Below are positions 8,188 through 16,953 of a DNA stretch of 64,000 bases, one piece after another. This DNA comes from Streptomyces sp. PCS3-D2. Its GTDB lineage: Bacteria; Actinomycetota; Actinomycetes; Streptomycetales; Streptomycetaceae. The notes under the pieces are model-generated. The model did not search any database, was not told the origin of the DNA, and worked only from the letters and a program-made list of their open reading frames with translations. The stretch's first letter is position 1. Each line of letters starts with the position of its first letter. The stretch lies in contig NZ_CP097800.1 of assembly GCF_000612545.2 (NCBI RefSeq), positions 1,426,001-1,490,000 on the forward strand, in the 5' to 3' direction. A program made the position numbers and the translations under genes.

Positions 8188-8748
8188 GTGTACCTGGATC
8201 CAGATGTCTCCCACGCGGTGAAGATCCTCATTGTGGGGCACTTCGGGGTCGGCAAGACCACCTGCATCGGCAGTCTCTCCGAGATCGAGCCCCTGCGGAC
8301 CGAGGAAGAGATCACCGAGGCCAGCGTGGGCTTCGATGACCTGTCGGGCACGCCCGACAAGACGACCACCACCGTCGCCATGGACTTCGGCCGGCTGACC
8401 CTCAGCGACACCCTGGTGCTCTACCTCTTCGGTACGCCCGGCCAGGAGCGTTTCAAGGAGATGTGGGAGGAGCTCTCCCGGGGCGCCCTGGGCGCACTCG
8501 TCCTGGTCGATCCGGAGCGGCTGCACGAGTCCTTCCCCGTCCTGGATCTCGTCGAGCGCTTCGGCCTGACGTACGCCATCGCCGTGAACCACTTCGAGGG
8601 CACCACGCACTACCCGCTCGACGAGGTGCGCGAAGCGCTGAACCTCACCGACGAGACCCCTGTCGTGGAGTGCGACGTACGGGATGAGAACTCCTCGGCG
8701 CAGGCCCTCATCACCCTCGTGAAACACCTCATGTCCCAACTCGGCTAG
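8188..8748 (+). CDS. cvnD: Conservon small GTPase CvnD
   Basis: This 186-aa Ras-like/MglA-like GTPase is the fourth conservon component. It has the P-loop GHFGVGKT, the switch II region LFGTPGQERF (G in place of D in the usual DTxGQE) and NHFEG at the position of the base-specificity NKxD motif, a common divergence in this family. It is expected to switch between GDP and GTP states at the membrane with CvnA-CvnC. The GTG start at 8188 is 4 bp after the cvnC stop. A P450 gene starts 10 bp after its stop, the arrangement of conservons with a fifth member. Confidence 0.93.
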   Translation: MYLDPDVSHAVKILIVGHFGVGKTTCIGSLSEIEPLRTEEEITEASVGFDDLSGTPDKTTTTVAMDFGRLTLSDTLVLYLFGTPGQERFKEMWEELSRGALGALVLVDPERLHESFPVLDLVERFGLTYAIAVNHFEGTTHYPLDEVREALNLTDETPVVECDVRDENSSAQALITLVKHLMSQLG

Positions 8749-8758
8749 GAGCGCAGGA

Positions 8759-10135
8759 ATGCAACAGCCACGTGAACCGATGGAGATACCCCCCGGCTGC
8801 CCCGCGCACGGGAACGTCCAGATGTACGGTCCCTCGTTCGGAGCCGACCCCGACAGCCACTACGCGCAGCTGCGCCACTACGGACCCAGCGCGCCCGTGG
8901 ACATCGCCCCCGACGTCCAGGCCGAGCTCGTCACCAGCTATGACGCCGCCCTGTACGTCCTGCAGAACCCCGCCTCCTTCGTGCGCGACTCCCGCCGCTG
9001 GAACGCCCTCAACGAAGGGCGCGTCCCGGCCGGCAGCCCGGCCCTGCCCATGATGGGCTACCGCCCCAACGCCCTCTTCAGCGACGGCGCGGCGCACGCC
9101 CGGCTGCGCGGGGCGGTGACCGACAGTCTCGCGACCGTCAACGAGCACCAGCTCATCCGGCAGACGCAGCAGTCCGCCAACTACCTGATCAACCAGTTCA
9201 GTACCGACATCCGCGGCCAGGCGGAGCTGATGGCCGAATACGCCCAGCCGCTGCCCCTGCTGGTCTTCAGCGAACTGTTCGGCTGCCCGCCCGAGATCGG
9301 CGACCGCGTGATCGCCGGGATCAGCGGCATCTTCGAGGGGACCCCCGGGGCCGACGAGGTGCTCGGCGGGGCGCTCACGGAGCTGATCGCCCTCAAGCGG
9401 CGCCGTCCGAAGGACGACCTGACGACGCGTCTGATGGAGCACCCGGCCCAGCTGAGCGACGAGGAGGTCCTGCACCAGCTGGTCACCCTGCTCTCCGGCG
9501 GCACCGCGCCGCTGGCCGCGGCCATCGGAACCAGCAGCGCCCTGTACCTCGGGGAGGACTGGCAGGTCGGCCTCCCGGTCGAGGACGCGGTCTCCCAGAC
9601 CCTCTGGAACTACGCGCCGATCGCCAACTACGCGGCCCACTACCCGACGCACGACGTCGAACTCGGCGACAGGGTGGTCCGGGCCAACGACCCGGTCCTC
9701 ATCTCGTTCGCCGCGGCCAACACGGACCCGAAGCTGACCGAACACCGCGAACAGCTCAGCGCCAAGGCGCACCTGGCGTTCGGGGCGGGCCCGCACGCCT
9801 GCCCCGCCAAGGACCCGGCTTTCATGATCACCGTGACGGCCGTGGAGACGCTGCTCAACCAGCTCCTCGACGTGGAGATGCGGGTCCCGTTCAAGGCGCT
9901 CACCTGGGCTCCGAGCCCGTGGAGCCGCACCCTGGTCACCCTCCCGATCCGCTTCACCCCGAAGGCCGCCCCCCAGGCGTCCCAGCAGGCCGGATCGAAC
10001 GCGGGCCAGGCCTCGCAGCAGCAGGCGGCGGCCTCCTCGCCCGCCGCCGGGCCCGCGCGCACGAGCACCGGTGCCGCGTCACAGCCCAAGGGTGGTTTGT
10101 TCAGTCGCTTCCTGGCCTGGACCAGGGGCGAGTGA
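8759..10135 (+). CDS. cvnE: CYP157-like cytochrome P450 without an ExxR motif
   Basis: This 458-aa P450-fold protein directly follows cvnD. The haem-binding segment is intact (FGAGPHACPAKD, Cys348). The K-helix ExxR is replaced by Gln280-Thr-Leu-Trp283, and the I-helix reads LLSGGTAPL without the usual acid-threonine pair. Loss of ExxR in conservon P450s is a known trait of the CYP157 family. It may be a haem-binding signalling partner rather than an ordinary monooxygenase. After residue 405 the sequence becomes an Ala/Gln/Ser linker of about 40 residues ending in an aromatic-basic peptide (GGLFSRFLAWTRGE), a possible docking or membrane tail. Confidence 0.9.
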   Translation: MQQPREPMEIPPGCPAHGNVQMYGPSFGADPDSHYAQLRHYGPSAPVDIAPDVQAELVTSYDAALYVLQNPASFVRDSRRWNALNEGRVPAGSPALPMMGYRPNALFSDGAAHARLRGAVTDSLATVNEHQLIRQTQQSANYLINQFSTDIRGQAELMAEYAQPLPLLVFSELFGCPPEIGDRVIAGISGIFEGTPGADEVLGGALTELIALKRRRPKDDLTTRLMEHPAQLSDEEVLHQLVTLLSGGTAPLAAAIGTSSALYLGEDWQVGLPVEDAVSQTLWNYAPIANYAAHYPTHDVELGDRVVRANDPVLISFAAANTDPKLTEHREQLSAKAHLAFGAGPHACPAKDPAFMITVTAVETLLNQLLDVEMRVPFKALTWAPSPWSRTLVTLPIRFTPKAAPQASQQAGSNAGQASQQQAAASSPAAGPARTSTGAASQPKGGLFSRFLAWTRGE

Positions 10136-10238
10136 GCAGAGTGTGATGCTAGTAACCTCCTGCGTGCTCAGTGGAGTGGATGCTCTAACGATCATGTGGG
10201 TAGGCATGGCGGCTGGTTCTCAGAAAGGAGCCGCCGTC

Positions 10239-11486
10239 ATGGGGGTTGCCACAACTCCGTCGTACGACCGCCGGGCGTCCGCCTCCCTCTTCTCCCGTCT
10301 GCGGACGGCAAGAGGGCAGGCTGATCCCTTCCCGCTATACGCCGAGCTCCTCGCGCGGGGTGAGGTGGTCCCCGCCCCCTGGGGCGGCTTCGCCGTGACC
10401 GGCTTCGCCGCCTGCGACCAGGTCCTGCGCAGTCGTCAATGGCTGGAGCCCGACCGGGAATGGCGTGCGCGCCAGGGGCCCGGGACGCGCTGGAACGCGC
10501 CCTCCTCGCGCGAGATGAGCAATACCCTCGCCGCGCTCAACGCCCCGGACCACACCAAGGTGCGCCGGGCGGCGGGCACGTTCGACCGGTCCACCGTCGA
10601 GCGCATCGGCCACAATGTGGAACGGACCGCGGATCGGCTCCTCGACGCCTTCACCGAGCGAATACGCACCGGCGAGGCGGACTTCTCGGAGCTCGTCTGC
10701 GAGGAGCTGCCGGTCGCCACCATAGGTGACTGGCTCGGGCTGCCGCAGGCCGACTGGCCCACGCTACGCCAGTTGACCCACGATCAGGTCTTCACCCAGG
10801 AGCTGCTGCCGTCGGCCAGCCAGCTGGCCCTGTCCGACGCGGCCACCGCCGAACTCCGGGCCTATTTCATGGAGCTGGTGCGCGACCGGCGCTCCCACCC
10901 CGGGAACGACCCGGTCACCGGATGGATCCGGGCGTGGGACGCGATCGAACCCGACCGGGACAAGGCCGACGAGGCGGTCTACTTCCTGGTCCTGTTCGTC
11001 CTGCTGGCCGCCCTGGAAACCACCGCGACGCTCCTCTCGACGATGACGCTGCGGCTCGTCGAGAGCCCCGAGCGCTGGGACATGGTCGCCGACAACCCGG
11101 ACCTGGTGACCGGGTTCGTCGAAGAAACGCTTCGTCACGACCCGCCCACCCACGTGATCAGCCGGGTCGCCCCGGAGGACACCGTGCTGGGGGGCTTCGA
11201 GATCCGCCGCGACGAGATGGTCCACCTCATGGTCGCCGCGGCGCACCGGGACCCGGCCAGGCACCGCGACCCGGACCGGTTCGACCCCGCACGCGTGCCC
11301 GGCCACCTCGCCTTCAGCGGCGGCATCCACTACTGCCTCGGCGCGCCCCTGGCCCGCCTCGAAGCCCAGACCCTGCTCCGCCGGCTGATCCGGCGCCTTC
11401 CCCGTCTCACTCTCGTACGCCCCCCGTCGATGGCGCCGCGTGTGGCGTTCCGGCGCCTCCTGAACCTGGACGTGGCCCTCGCATGA
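10239..11486 (+). CDS. Canonical cytochrome P450
   Basis: This 415-aa class I bacterial P450 has all catalytic signatures: I-helix LAALETTATLL, K-helix Glu296-Thr-Leu-Arg299 and haem loop FSGGIHYCLGAPLARLEA with Cys366. It is expected to hydroxylate a small substrate using ferredoxin, but no ferredoxin gene is adjacent. Start ATG 10239 is favoured by AAAGGAG 8 bp upstream; an in-frame ATG at 10206 lacks one. It follows the CYP157-like gene after 103 bp and overlaps the crotonase gene by 4 bp. Conservons often pair an ExxR-less P450 with a normal one, so this is probably the catalytic member. Confidence 0.92.
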   Translation: MGVATTPSYDRRASASLFSRLRTARGQADPFPLYAELLARGEVVPAPWGGFAVTGFAACDQVLRSRQWLEPDREWRARQGPGTRWNAPSSREMSNTLAALNAPDHTKVRRAAGTFDRSTVERIGHNVERTADRLLDAFTERIRTGEADFSELVCEELPVATIGDWLGLPQADWPTLRQLTHDQVFTQELLPSASQLALSDAATAELRAYFMELVRDRRSHPGNDPVTGWIRAWDAIEPDRDKADEAVYFLVLFVLLAALETTATLLSTMTLRLVESPERWDMVADNPDLVTGFVEETLRHDPPTHVISRVAPEDTVLGGFEIRRDEMVHLMVAAAHRDPARHRDPDRFDPARVPGHLAFSGGIHYCLGAPLARLEAQTLLRRLIRRLPRLTLVRPPSMAPRVAFRRLLNLDVALA

Positions 11487-12268
11487 CCGAATGGACCCCC
11501 TCCCCCGTGCGCACCCGGACCGCGCCCAAGGCGCTCCGCGCCGAGCAGGACGGCCCCGTCCTGCACGTCCGCCTCAACCCCTGGGGGCAGGACGACACGC
11601 TGGACACCGCGGTTCTGGACGACCTCATCGCCCTGCTCGACGACCTCCACGACAGACCCGACGTCCGGATCCTGACGCTGTCGTCGCTGGGTCCGGACTT
11701 CTGCCTGGGTGCCGACCGCGGCGAGTACCAGGAGGCGCTGGGCGACGATCCGTCGGGGGCTGAACTGCGTCGCATCGCCGACAAGGCGCACCGCCTGTGC
11801 CAGGCCCTGGAGAACACCCACGCGGTCACCATCGCCCGGCTACACGGGCGGGTCATCGGCGCGGGCCTGGCCCTCGCCGCCTTCTGCGATCTGCGCGCCG
11901 GTGCCGACACCAGCCGCTTTCGCATGCCGGAGGTCGGCATCGGGCTACCGCCGGCGTGGGGCGGGGCGATGGGACGCCTGGTCTCCGAGGCCGGCGCCTC
12001 CAGGATGCGCGAGCTCATGCTCACCTGCGACGTCTTCGACGCCGACACGGCCCACCGTATCGGTCTGCTGCACCGGACCGCCCCGCTCGACCAACTGGAC
12101 GCGGTGGTCGACTCCTGGACCAGGCCCCTCGTCCGACGCTCGCCCGAAGCCCTCGTCCTGACCAAACGGATGCTGGCCGGCTACGCACGGGCGGACAGGA
12201 CGGCAGACGTCTCCCTGCTCGACTCCCATCTCCTGGCAGCTGCTCTCCACCAGCGCGCAAGGGGCTGA
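11483..12268 (+). CDS. Enoyl-CoA hydratase/isomerase (crotonase) family protein
   Basis: This 261-aa crotonase-fold protein shows the oxyanion-hole segments PDFCLGADRGEY and ARLHGRVIGAGLALAAFCD, then FRMPEVGIGLPPAWGGAM. The Gly-Leu-Pro segment sits where hydratases carry a catalytic Glu, so it may be an isomerase or hydrolase-type member. The ATG overlaps the P450 stop (ATGA), implying coupled translation and a shared substrate or step. A crotonase is not a standard conservon component. The proposed link to the conservon rests on position only. Confidence 0.88.
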   Translation: MTEWTPSPVRTRTAPKALRAEQDGPVLHVRLNPWGQDDTLDTAVLDDLIALLDDLHDRPDVRILTLSSLGPDFCLGADRGEYQEALGDDPSGAELRRIADKAHRLCQALENTHAVTIARLHGRVIGAGLALAAFCDLRAGADTSRFRMPEVGIGLPPAWGGAMGRLVSEAGASRMRELMLTCDVFDADTAHRIGLLHRTAPLDQLDAVVDSWTRPLVRRSPEALVLTKRMLAGYARADRTADVSLLDSHLLAAALHQRARG

Positions 12269-12598
12269 CCCCTCGCAGGCCGATCCGGGCGCCCGGTCCG
12301 AGGACGCCACGCCCACCGGCTCGCCTTCGCGGCGGCCCACGTCCACCTGGCGGGGCGCCCTCGTCGGCTCCGGCGTCTTCCTCTGCGGCACGCCCAGGCC
12401 CTTCGCCGCCCCGGCCGGTGCGGACGGCGTGCTCGCCGCGCGTGACCGCTCCCTGACCGAGGCCGCGGCATCGCTGGGGGACGACGCCCCCCGGGGCGCG
12501 CGTCGTGGTCGTCCCGGCCGAGGGCTGCGACGGCACTGCCTGCGTGGCACGCGCGACCTGCTCCCTCCCGCTCCCGCCGGTGGAGGGCTGAGGCCCTT
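12269..12598. other. 330-bp gap with a possible frameshifted gene remnant
   Basis: No intact gene is present. Plus-strand translation gives protein-like pieces in two frames: WRGALVGSGVFLCG to RSLTEAAASLGDDA (about 12340-12490), then after a frame change at a run of C (about 12486-12492) ARVVVVPAEGCDGTACVAR, ending at a TGA near 12590. This could be a decayed small gene or a chance product of high GC. Confidence 0.25.
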
Positions 12599-12982
12599 TC
12601 ACGGCGAGCGGGGAAAGAGCGCGCGGACGAGGGCGAGAGTGCTGAGGGCGAACATCAGCACGCCCAGGGGAACGTGCAACGAGGCCGCATGCGCGACGCC
12701 GAGTGCGACCTGGGCCGAGGCGAGGAGGAGGAAGCCGGTGGAGTACAGGATCGGGCGCGGGGACCCGCCGCCCGGGCGCCAGGCGAGGACCGTGGCGAGG
12801 ACGTACAGCATGGCGGCCGCGTACATCACCTTCGATCCGTAGTCGTGCAGCGTGTAGGCGCGGGACGAGGTCAGCAGCAGGCCCGCGGTGGAGGCCTGGA
12901 AGAAGAGCACGAGGGTCTGCAGGACGGTCGCGGTTCTGAGGAAGGTGCTGCCGCGCGGCGCCGCGGTGGTCGTGGCGGTCAT
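12599..12982 (-). CDS. Small four-helix membrane protein
   Basis: This 127-aa integral membrane protein has four hydrophobic segments: about residues 15-38 (FLRTATVLQTLVLFFQAST), 48-67 (GSKVMYAAAMLYVLATVLA), 78-97 and 101-120. The N-terminus is short and cytoplasmic-like. No enzymatic motif is visible and the family was not recognised with certainty. Upstream at 13093-13119 is a sequence matching the ECF41 (SigJ) promoter pattern in the right orientation, leaving a leader of roughly 100 nt. This suggests membership of the regulon of the SigJ encoded at 59184. Confidence 0.75.
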   Translation of the reverse strand: MTATTTAAPRGSTFLRTATVLQTLVLFFQASTAGLLLTSSRAYTLHDYGSKVMYAAAMLYVLATVLAWRPGGGSPRPILYSTGFLLLASAQVALGVAHAASLHVPLGVLMFALSTLALVRALFPRSP

Positions 12983-13092
12983 GGTGGGGTCGTCCTCTCC
13001 GGTCGTGTGCGGTGGCGGGGATGCCCGCGTTCGTCGGCGTCGAGCCGCGGATCAGGGGTCGCGGGGTGGTGTCCTGGTGCGTCCGGCCTCAA

Positions 13093-13119
13093 GACACCGC
13101 GTCGACCGGCCCTGTGACA
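13093..13119 (-). promoter_or_regulatory. Candidate ECF41/SigJ-type promoter of the membrane-protein gene
   Basis: Read on the minus strand, TGTCACA (13119-13113) is followed by exactly 16 bp and then TGTC (13096-13093). The recalled ECF41 consensus is TGTCACA-N16-CGTC. The same arrangement, including TGTC, occurs in front of sigJ at 59123-59149. The -10 element lies about 110 bp before the start codon at 12982. Confidence 0.55.
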
Positions 13120-13172
13120 ACCTGTGGCGCAGATCACCCGGGAACAGGGCGGGGGGCAGGGGCGGTACGCCG

Positions 13173-14216
13173 CTACGGCAGCGGGCCGAGGGTGACGTGC
13201 GGGGAGAGCGCCCGCAGGAAGTCCGGGGCGTCGAACATCTCCCCCGCTGCGGCGACGCCGACGGTGCGGGTACGGCCCGTGAGGACGCGTTCGAGGGCTT
13301 CGGCGACGAGAGGGGCCGTGACGGCGTAGATGTCCTGGCCATGGGCCACCGCGCGGCGTTCGGCGCCGCCACGCCGGACGACGGCGTCGACGACGAAGGT
13401 CTGGTCGGACCGGCCGCTCGCATCGGCGGCGGCAGGCGCGGGAGTTGCGGGGGCCGCGATGTCCCGGACGGCGTTGGTGGTCATGTAGGTCGTGACCTCC
13501 GGGACGGAGAGGTGGGTGGGCACGGTCACCACGTCGGCCATCGTGAACTCCCCGATCACGGGCCGGGTACCGGTCGGCTGCGGGAAGTGCCATTCGAGGG
13601 TGGGCGGGGCGTCGGTGCGGTGCTCCCACCGGCCCCCGGTGTAGCGCAGGCGCCCTTCACCGCGCCGCTCCCGGGAGACCGCGCCCGAGAGCCGTGTTCC
13701 CGCGGTGGGGTGCCAGCTGCTCAGGCCGTAGGCGATGTGCACCTCGTCGGCCTCGTCCCAGTCGCCCATGGCGGCGGTGGCCAGCAGGTCGCCGAGGCCG
13801 CCGAAGAAGGCCATCGCGGGGACGACGATCGCATCGGCGGCCCGCGCCCGGTCGGCGAAGTGGGCGAAGGTGTCGATGTTGGCCTCCAGTTCGGCCGCCA
13901 CGTCCACGTACGGGATCCCGGCCCGCAGGGCGGCTTCGATCAGCGCGGCGGTCGTCGAGGCGAACGGCCCGGCGCAGTTGACGACGGCGGCCGTACCGGC
14001 CAGCGCGCGGTCGAGCGAGGCGGGGTCGTCCACCGTCGCCCGGCGGGCGGCCAGGCCGGTCTCGTCCGCGAGCGCCGCCAGCCCGGCGCTGTCGCGGCCG
14101 GAGAGTACGGGGACGAAGCCCCGCTCCACCAGCTCCCGCACGACGAACCGGCCGGTGTGCCCGTACGCACCGAACACCGCCACGGCCTGGCCCGCCGTCT
14201 GCTGACCCGATCCCAT
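13173..14216 (-). CDS. Saccharopine dehydrogenase-like NAD(P)-binding oxidoreductase
   Basis: This 347-aa protein begins with a Rossmann motif (VAVFGAYGHTGRFV, about residues 11-24). It continues with VLSGRD and AAVVNCAGPF, typical of the saccharopine dehydrogenase NADP-binding family, which includes trans-acting enoyl reductases and many enzymes of unknown substrate. A conserved YVDVAAE segment supports the family. The C-terminal half is unassigned. It is divergent from the GlxA-type regulator gene 113 bp away, which suggests that regulator controls it. The substrate is unknown. Confidence 0.85.
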   Translation of the reverse strand: MGSGQQTAGQAVAVFGAYGHTGRFVVRELVERGFVPVLSGRDSAGLAALADETGLAARRATVDDPASLDRALAGTAAVVNCAGPFASTTAALIEAALRAGIPYVDVAAELEANIDTFAHFADRARAADAIVVPAMAFFGGLGDLLATAAMGDWDEADEVHIAYGLSSWHPTAGTRLSGAVSRERRGEGRLRYTGGRWEHRTDAPPTLEWHFPQPTGTRPVIGEFTMADVVTVPTHLSVPEVTTYMTTNAVRDIAAPATPAPAAADASGRSDQTFVVDAVVRRGGAERRAVAHGQDIYAVTAPLVAEALERVLTGRTRTVGVAAAGEMFDAPDFLRALSPHVTLGPLP

Positions 14217-14317
14217 GAACCCGCTCCTTCACCCGTCGAGTTGTGCGACGACGGCCCCGTACGGTCCGCCGCGCTCCGTCAGGAAGATCCTCGCGTGGAG
14301 CCACCCGGCCCACGAGT

Positions 14318-14350
14318 GTCCGGAACGACATGACCCGTACACTTCCGGAC
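14318..14350 (+). promoter_or_regulatory. Inverted repeat straddling the regulator's start codon
   Basis: The arms GTCCGGAA (14318-14325) and TTCCGGAC (14343-14350) are perfect complements separated by 17 bp that contain the ATG at 14330. In mRNA the stem would bury the weak Shine-Dalgarno CGGAA. In DNA it could be a regulator operator. Confidence 0.4.
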
Positions 14351-15373
14351 GTGACCACTGTTGCGCTGGCCATCACCGACGGCATGCTGCATTTCGAACT
14401 GTCCCTGGCGATCGAGGTCTTCGGCTCCGATCTGACCCATATCGTCAACCCCTGGTACGACTTCGCGCTCTGCGGTCCGAGCGCCGTCCAGGTCGACCGC
14501 TTCCGCCTCCTCCCCGATCACGGGCTCGACCGGCTCCGGACGGCCGACACCGTGATCGTCCCCGGCTGGGCCGACGTGGACCGGGAGCCGCCCGCCGAGC
14601 TCGTGGACGCCGTACGGGCGGCGCACGAGGCGGGGGCCCGGGTGGCCTCGCTGTGCACGGGCGCCTTCGTGCTCGCCGCCGCAGGCCTCCTCGACGGCCG
14701 GCTCGCGACGACGCACTGGGCGCACACCGACGAGCTGACCCGGCGCCACCCCCGGGTCACGGTGGATCCCGACGTGCTCTACGTCGACAACGGGAGCGTG
14801 CTCACCTCCGCGGGCAAGGCCGCCGCCATGGACCTCTGCCTGCACCTGGTGCGCCTCGACCACGGCTCGGCCGTCGCCAACACGATCGCCCGACGCCTGG
14901 TCGTCCCCCCGCACCGTGACGGGGGCCAGGCGCAGTTCGTGACCACTCCCGTGCCCGCTCCCGGCAGCCATCCCCTGGCCCGCCTGTTCCCCTGGGTGTT
15001 GCAGCGGCTGGACCAGGCGCTCACGGTGGAGGACCTGGCCCGTCAGGCCGGGATGAGCTCACGCCACCTGGGGCGCCATTTCAGGTCGGTGACCGGCACC
15101 ACTCCGCTCCAGTGGCTGCTCACCCAGCGCATCCGGCATGCGCAGGAGCTGCTGGAGACCACCGACGACACCGTCGACACCATCGCGGCGGCCACCGGCA
15201 TGGGCACGGCCACCACCCTGCGCCGCCACTTCGCCCGGACGGTGGGCGTCCCACCGGACACCTACCGCCGTACCTTCCGCACCCGGGCCCGGCCCGCCCC
15301 CGCCTCCGTCCCCGTCCCCCTCCCCGCCCTGCCGGACGGCACCGCTGCCGAGGCCTTCGTCCGGCCCGGGTAG
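14330..15373 (+). CDS. GlxA-type AraC-family transcriptional regulator
   Basis: This 347-aa regulator has an N-terminal DJ-1/PfpI-like domain (about residues 1-190; the nucleophile-elbow-like VASLCTGAFVLAAAG retains Cys) and a C-terminal AraC double helix-turn-helix (about 215-315; LTVEDLARQAGMSSRHLGRH and VDTIAAATGM). The DJ-1 domain in this group usually senses a metabolite rather than acting as an amidotransferase. The ATG at 14330 lies within an inverted repeat. It is divergent from the saccharopine-dehydrogenase-like gene, its likely target. A Pro-rich tail of about 30 residues follows the DNA-binding domain. Confidence 0.9.
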   Translation: MTRTLPDVTTVALAITDGMLHFELSLAIEVFGSDLTHIVNPWYDFALCGPSAVQVDRFRLLPDHGLDRLRTADTVIVPGWADVDREPPAELVDAVRAAHEAGARVASLCTGAFVLAAAGLLDGRLATTHWAHTDELTRRHPRVTVDPDVLYVDNGSVLTSAGKAAAMDLCLHLVRLDHGSAVANTIARRLVVPPHRDGGQAQFVTTPVPAPGSHPLARLFPWVLQRLDQALTVEDLARQAGMSSRHLGRHFRSVTGTTPLQWLLTQRIRHAQELLETTDDTVDTIAAATGMGTATTLRRHFARTVGVPPDTYRRTFRTRARPAPASVPVPLPALPDGTAAEAFVRPG

Positions 15374-15572
15374 GTGCTCGGCGACCCCGGCTTCCGCGCA
15401 GCGGCGTACCGCGTCGGTGACGGCCTCCGCGTCGTCACCGCGCCCGCGATGGTGCCGGCGGCGGGCTCGGCGTACGCACCGGGCCGCGCAGCTACCGCCC
15501 TCGGGTTTGGGCGGCGCCGGAGGGGTAGCCGCAGGGTGGGGACCAGCGCGCACGGAAGGGGTGTGAGCGGTC

Positions 15573-15794
15573 ATGGGTGGTGACACGGGTGACAGGAAGA
15601 GCCGTACGCCGGACAGCGGGCACAAGGCGCGGATCCGGGGGCGGTCGCCGGATCCGGGCCGGATGAGGACGGGCGGCCGGCCGCGCTCCCCGGACGAGAT
15701 CGCGCACGAGCGGGGACGCGAGGACGCGACGATGCGGGACGTGATGCGGGACCTGGACGAGCGGGACCTCGACGACATGCGGGACGACCGCTGA
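15573..15794 (+). CDS. Small, highly charged hypothetical protein
   Basis: This 73-aa product is very rich in Arg and Asp, with repeated MRD/RDL/RDM units at the C-terminus, and is predicted disordered or helical. No domain was recognised. The ATG at 15573 follows GGGTGTGAG at a suitable distance. Third-position GC is only partly coding-like. It ends 26 bp before a strong hairpin (15821-15860), which supports an expressed gene. Confidence 0.4.
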   Translation: MGGDTGDRKSRTPDSGHKARIRGRSPDPGRMRTGGRPRSPDEIAHERGREDATMRDVMRDLDERDLDDMRDDR

Positions 15795-15820
15795 CCCGGC
15801 CCGCCCGGCAGCCGGCCCAC

Positions 15821-15860
15821 CGCCGTACCGGACTCGCCCGCCGGCGGGTCCGGTACGGCG
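15821..15860. terminator. Bidirectional hairpin terminator
   Basis: Perfect 13-bp arms, CGCCGTACCGGAC (15821-15833) and GTCCGGTACGGCG (15848-15860), enclose a GC-rich 14-base loop that can itself pair. There is no U-tract, as is usual in Streptomyces. It lies between the convergent 15573-15794 ORF and hypE, so it can stop transcription from both sides, including the end of the hydrogenase operon. Confidence 0.85.
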
Positions 15861-15885
15861 GGTCCGGAACGGCCCGGGTGCGTCG

Positions 15886-16953
15886 TCAGCAGATGCGCGG
15901 CAGCTGCTCGCCGATCGGGAGGTCGACGACGCGGGTGCCGCCGAGCGCGGTACGGGCCACCACCAGGCCCGGGTGGGCCTCCACGGCCTCGCCGACGACG
16001 GCCGCGTCGCGGCCCAGCGGGTGGGCGCGCATGGCGTCCAGTACGGCCTCGGCGTGCTCGCGCGGAACGAAGGCCACCAGCTTGCCCTCGTTCGCCACGT
16101 ACAGCGGGTCGAGGCCGAGGATCGCGCACGCGTTGGCGACGGCTTCGGGCACCGGGACGCTGCGCTCGTGGATCACGACACCGGTGCCGGAGGCGGCCGC
16201 GATCTCGTTCAGCGAGGCGGCGAGGCCGCCCCGGGTGGGGTCGCGCAGGACGTGCAGGTCGGGGGTGACGGCGAGCATGCTCTGGACCAGACCGCCCAGG
16301 GCGGCGCAGTCGCTCTCGACGTCCACGCCGAATTCCAGGCCCTCCCGGACGCTCATGATCGCCACTCCGTGGAGGCCGATCCCGCCGCTGACGATCACGA
16401 CGTCGCCCGGTACGACCCGCTGCGGACGCAGGTCCACCCCGTCGGGGATGATGCCGATGCCCGCGGTGTTGATGTAGACGCCGTCGCCGTGGCCCGCCTC
16501 GACGACCTTGGTGTCGCCGGTGGCGATCTCCGCGCCCGCCGCCCGGGCGGCGGCGCCCATGGCCTCGGCCACCCGCGCGACCACGGGCATCCCGACGCCC
16601 TCCTCCAGGATGAATCCGCAGGACAGGTAGGCCGCGCGCGCCCCGCTCATGGCCAGGTCGTTCACGGTGCCGTTGACCGCGAGGTCCCCGATGCAGCCTC
16701 CGGGGAAGAACAGCGGGCGCACCACGTAGGAGTCGGTGGAGAAGGCCAGCCGGACGCCCCCGAGGCGGACGGCGGCCGAGTCCCCCATCTGGGCGAGCAC
16801 GTCTCCGCCGAAGGCGGGGGCGAAGAGGTGCTGGACCAGCTCGGCGGAGAGTGCGCCGCCGCCGCCGTGGCCCATCACGACGCGCGGGCGGTCGCGCAGC
16901 GGGGCCGGGCAGGTCCAGCCCGTGATGTCCAGGGTGGTACCGGTGTCAGACAA
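15886..16953 (-). CDS. hypE: [NiFe]-hydrogenase maturation protein HypE
   Basis: This 355-aa protein dehydrates the carboxamide on its own C-terminal cysteine to a thiocyanate, the cyanide donor for the active-site iron. The PurM/AIR-synthase fold is seen in [32 protein letters not shown] and [15 protein letters not shown]. The protein ends in PRIC, the invariant C-terminal cysteine that HypF carbamoylates. Its start overlaps hypD by 8 bp. It is the last gene of the operon and is followed by a strong hairpin. Confidence 0.97.
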   Translation of the reverse strand: MSDTGTTLDITGWTCPAPLRDRPRVVMGHGGGGALSAELVQHLFAPAFGGDVLAQMGDSAAVRLGGVRLAFSTDSYVVRPLFFPGGCIGDLAVNGTVNDLAMSGARAAYLSCGFILEEGVGMPVVARVAEAMGAAARAAGAEIATGDTKVVEAGHGDGVYINTAGIGIIPDGVDLRPQRVVPGDVVIVSGGIGLHGVAIMSVREGLEFGVDVESDCAALGGLVQSMLAVTPDLHVLRDPTRGGLAASLNEIAAASGTGVVIHERSVPVPEAVANACAILGLDPLYVANEGKLVAFVPREHAEAVLDAMRAHPLGRDAAVVGEAVEAHPGLVVARTALGGTRVVDLPIGEQLPRIC

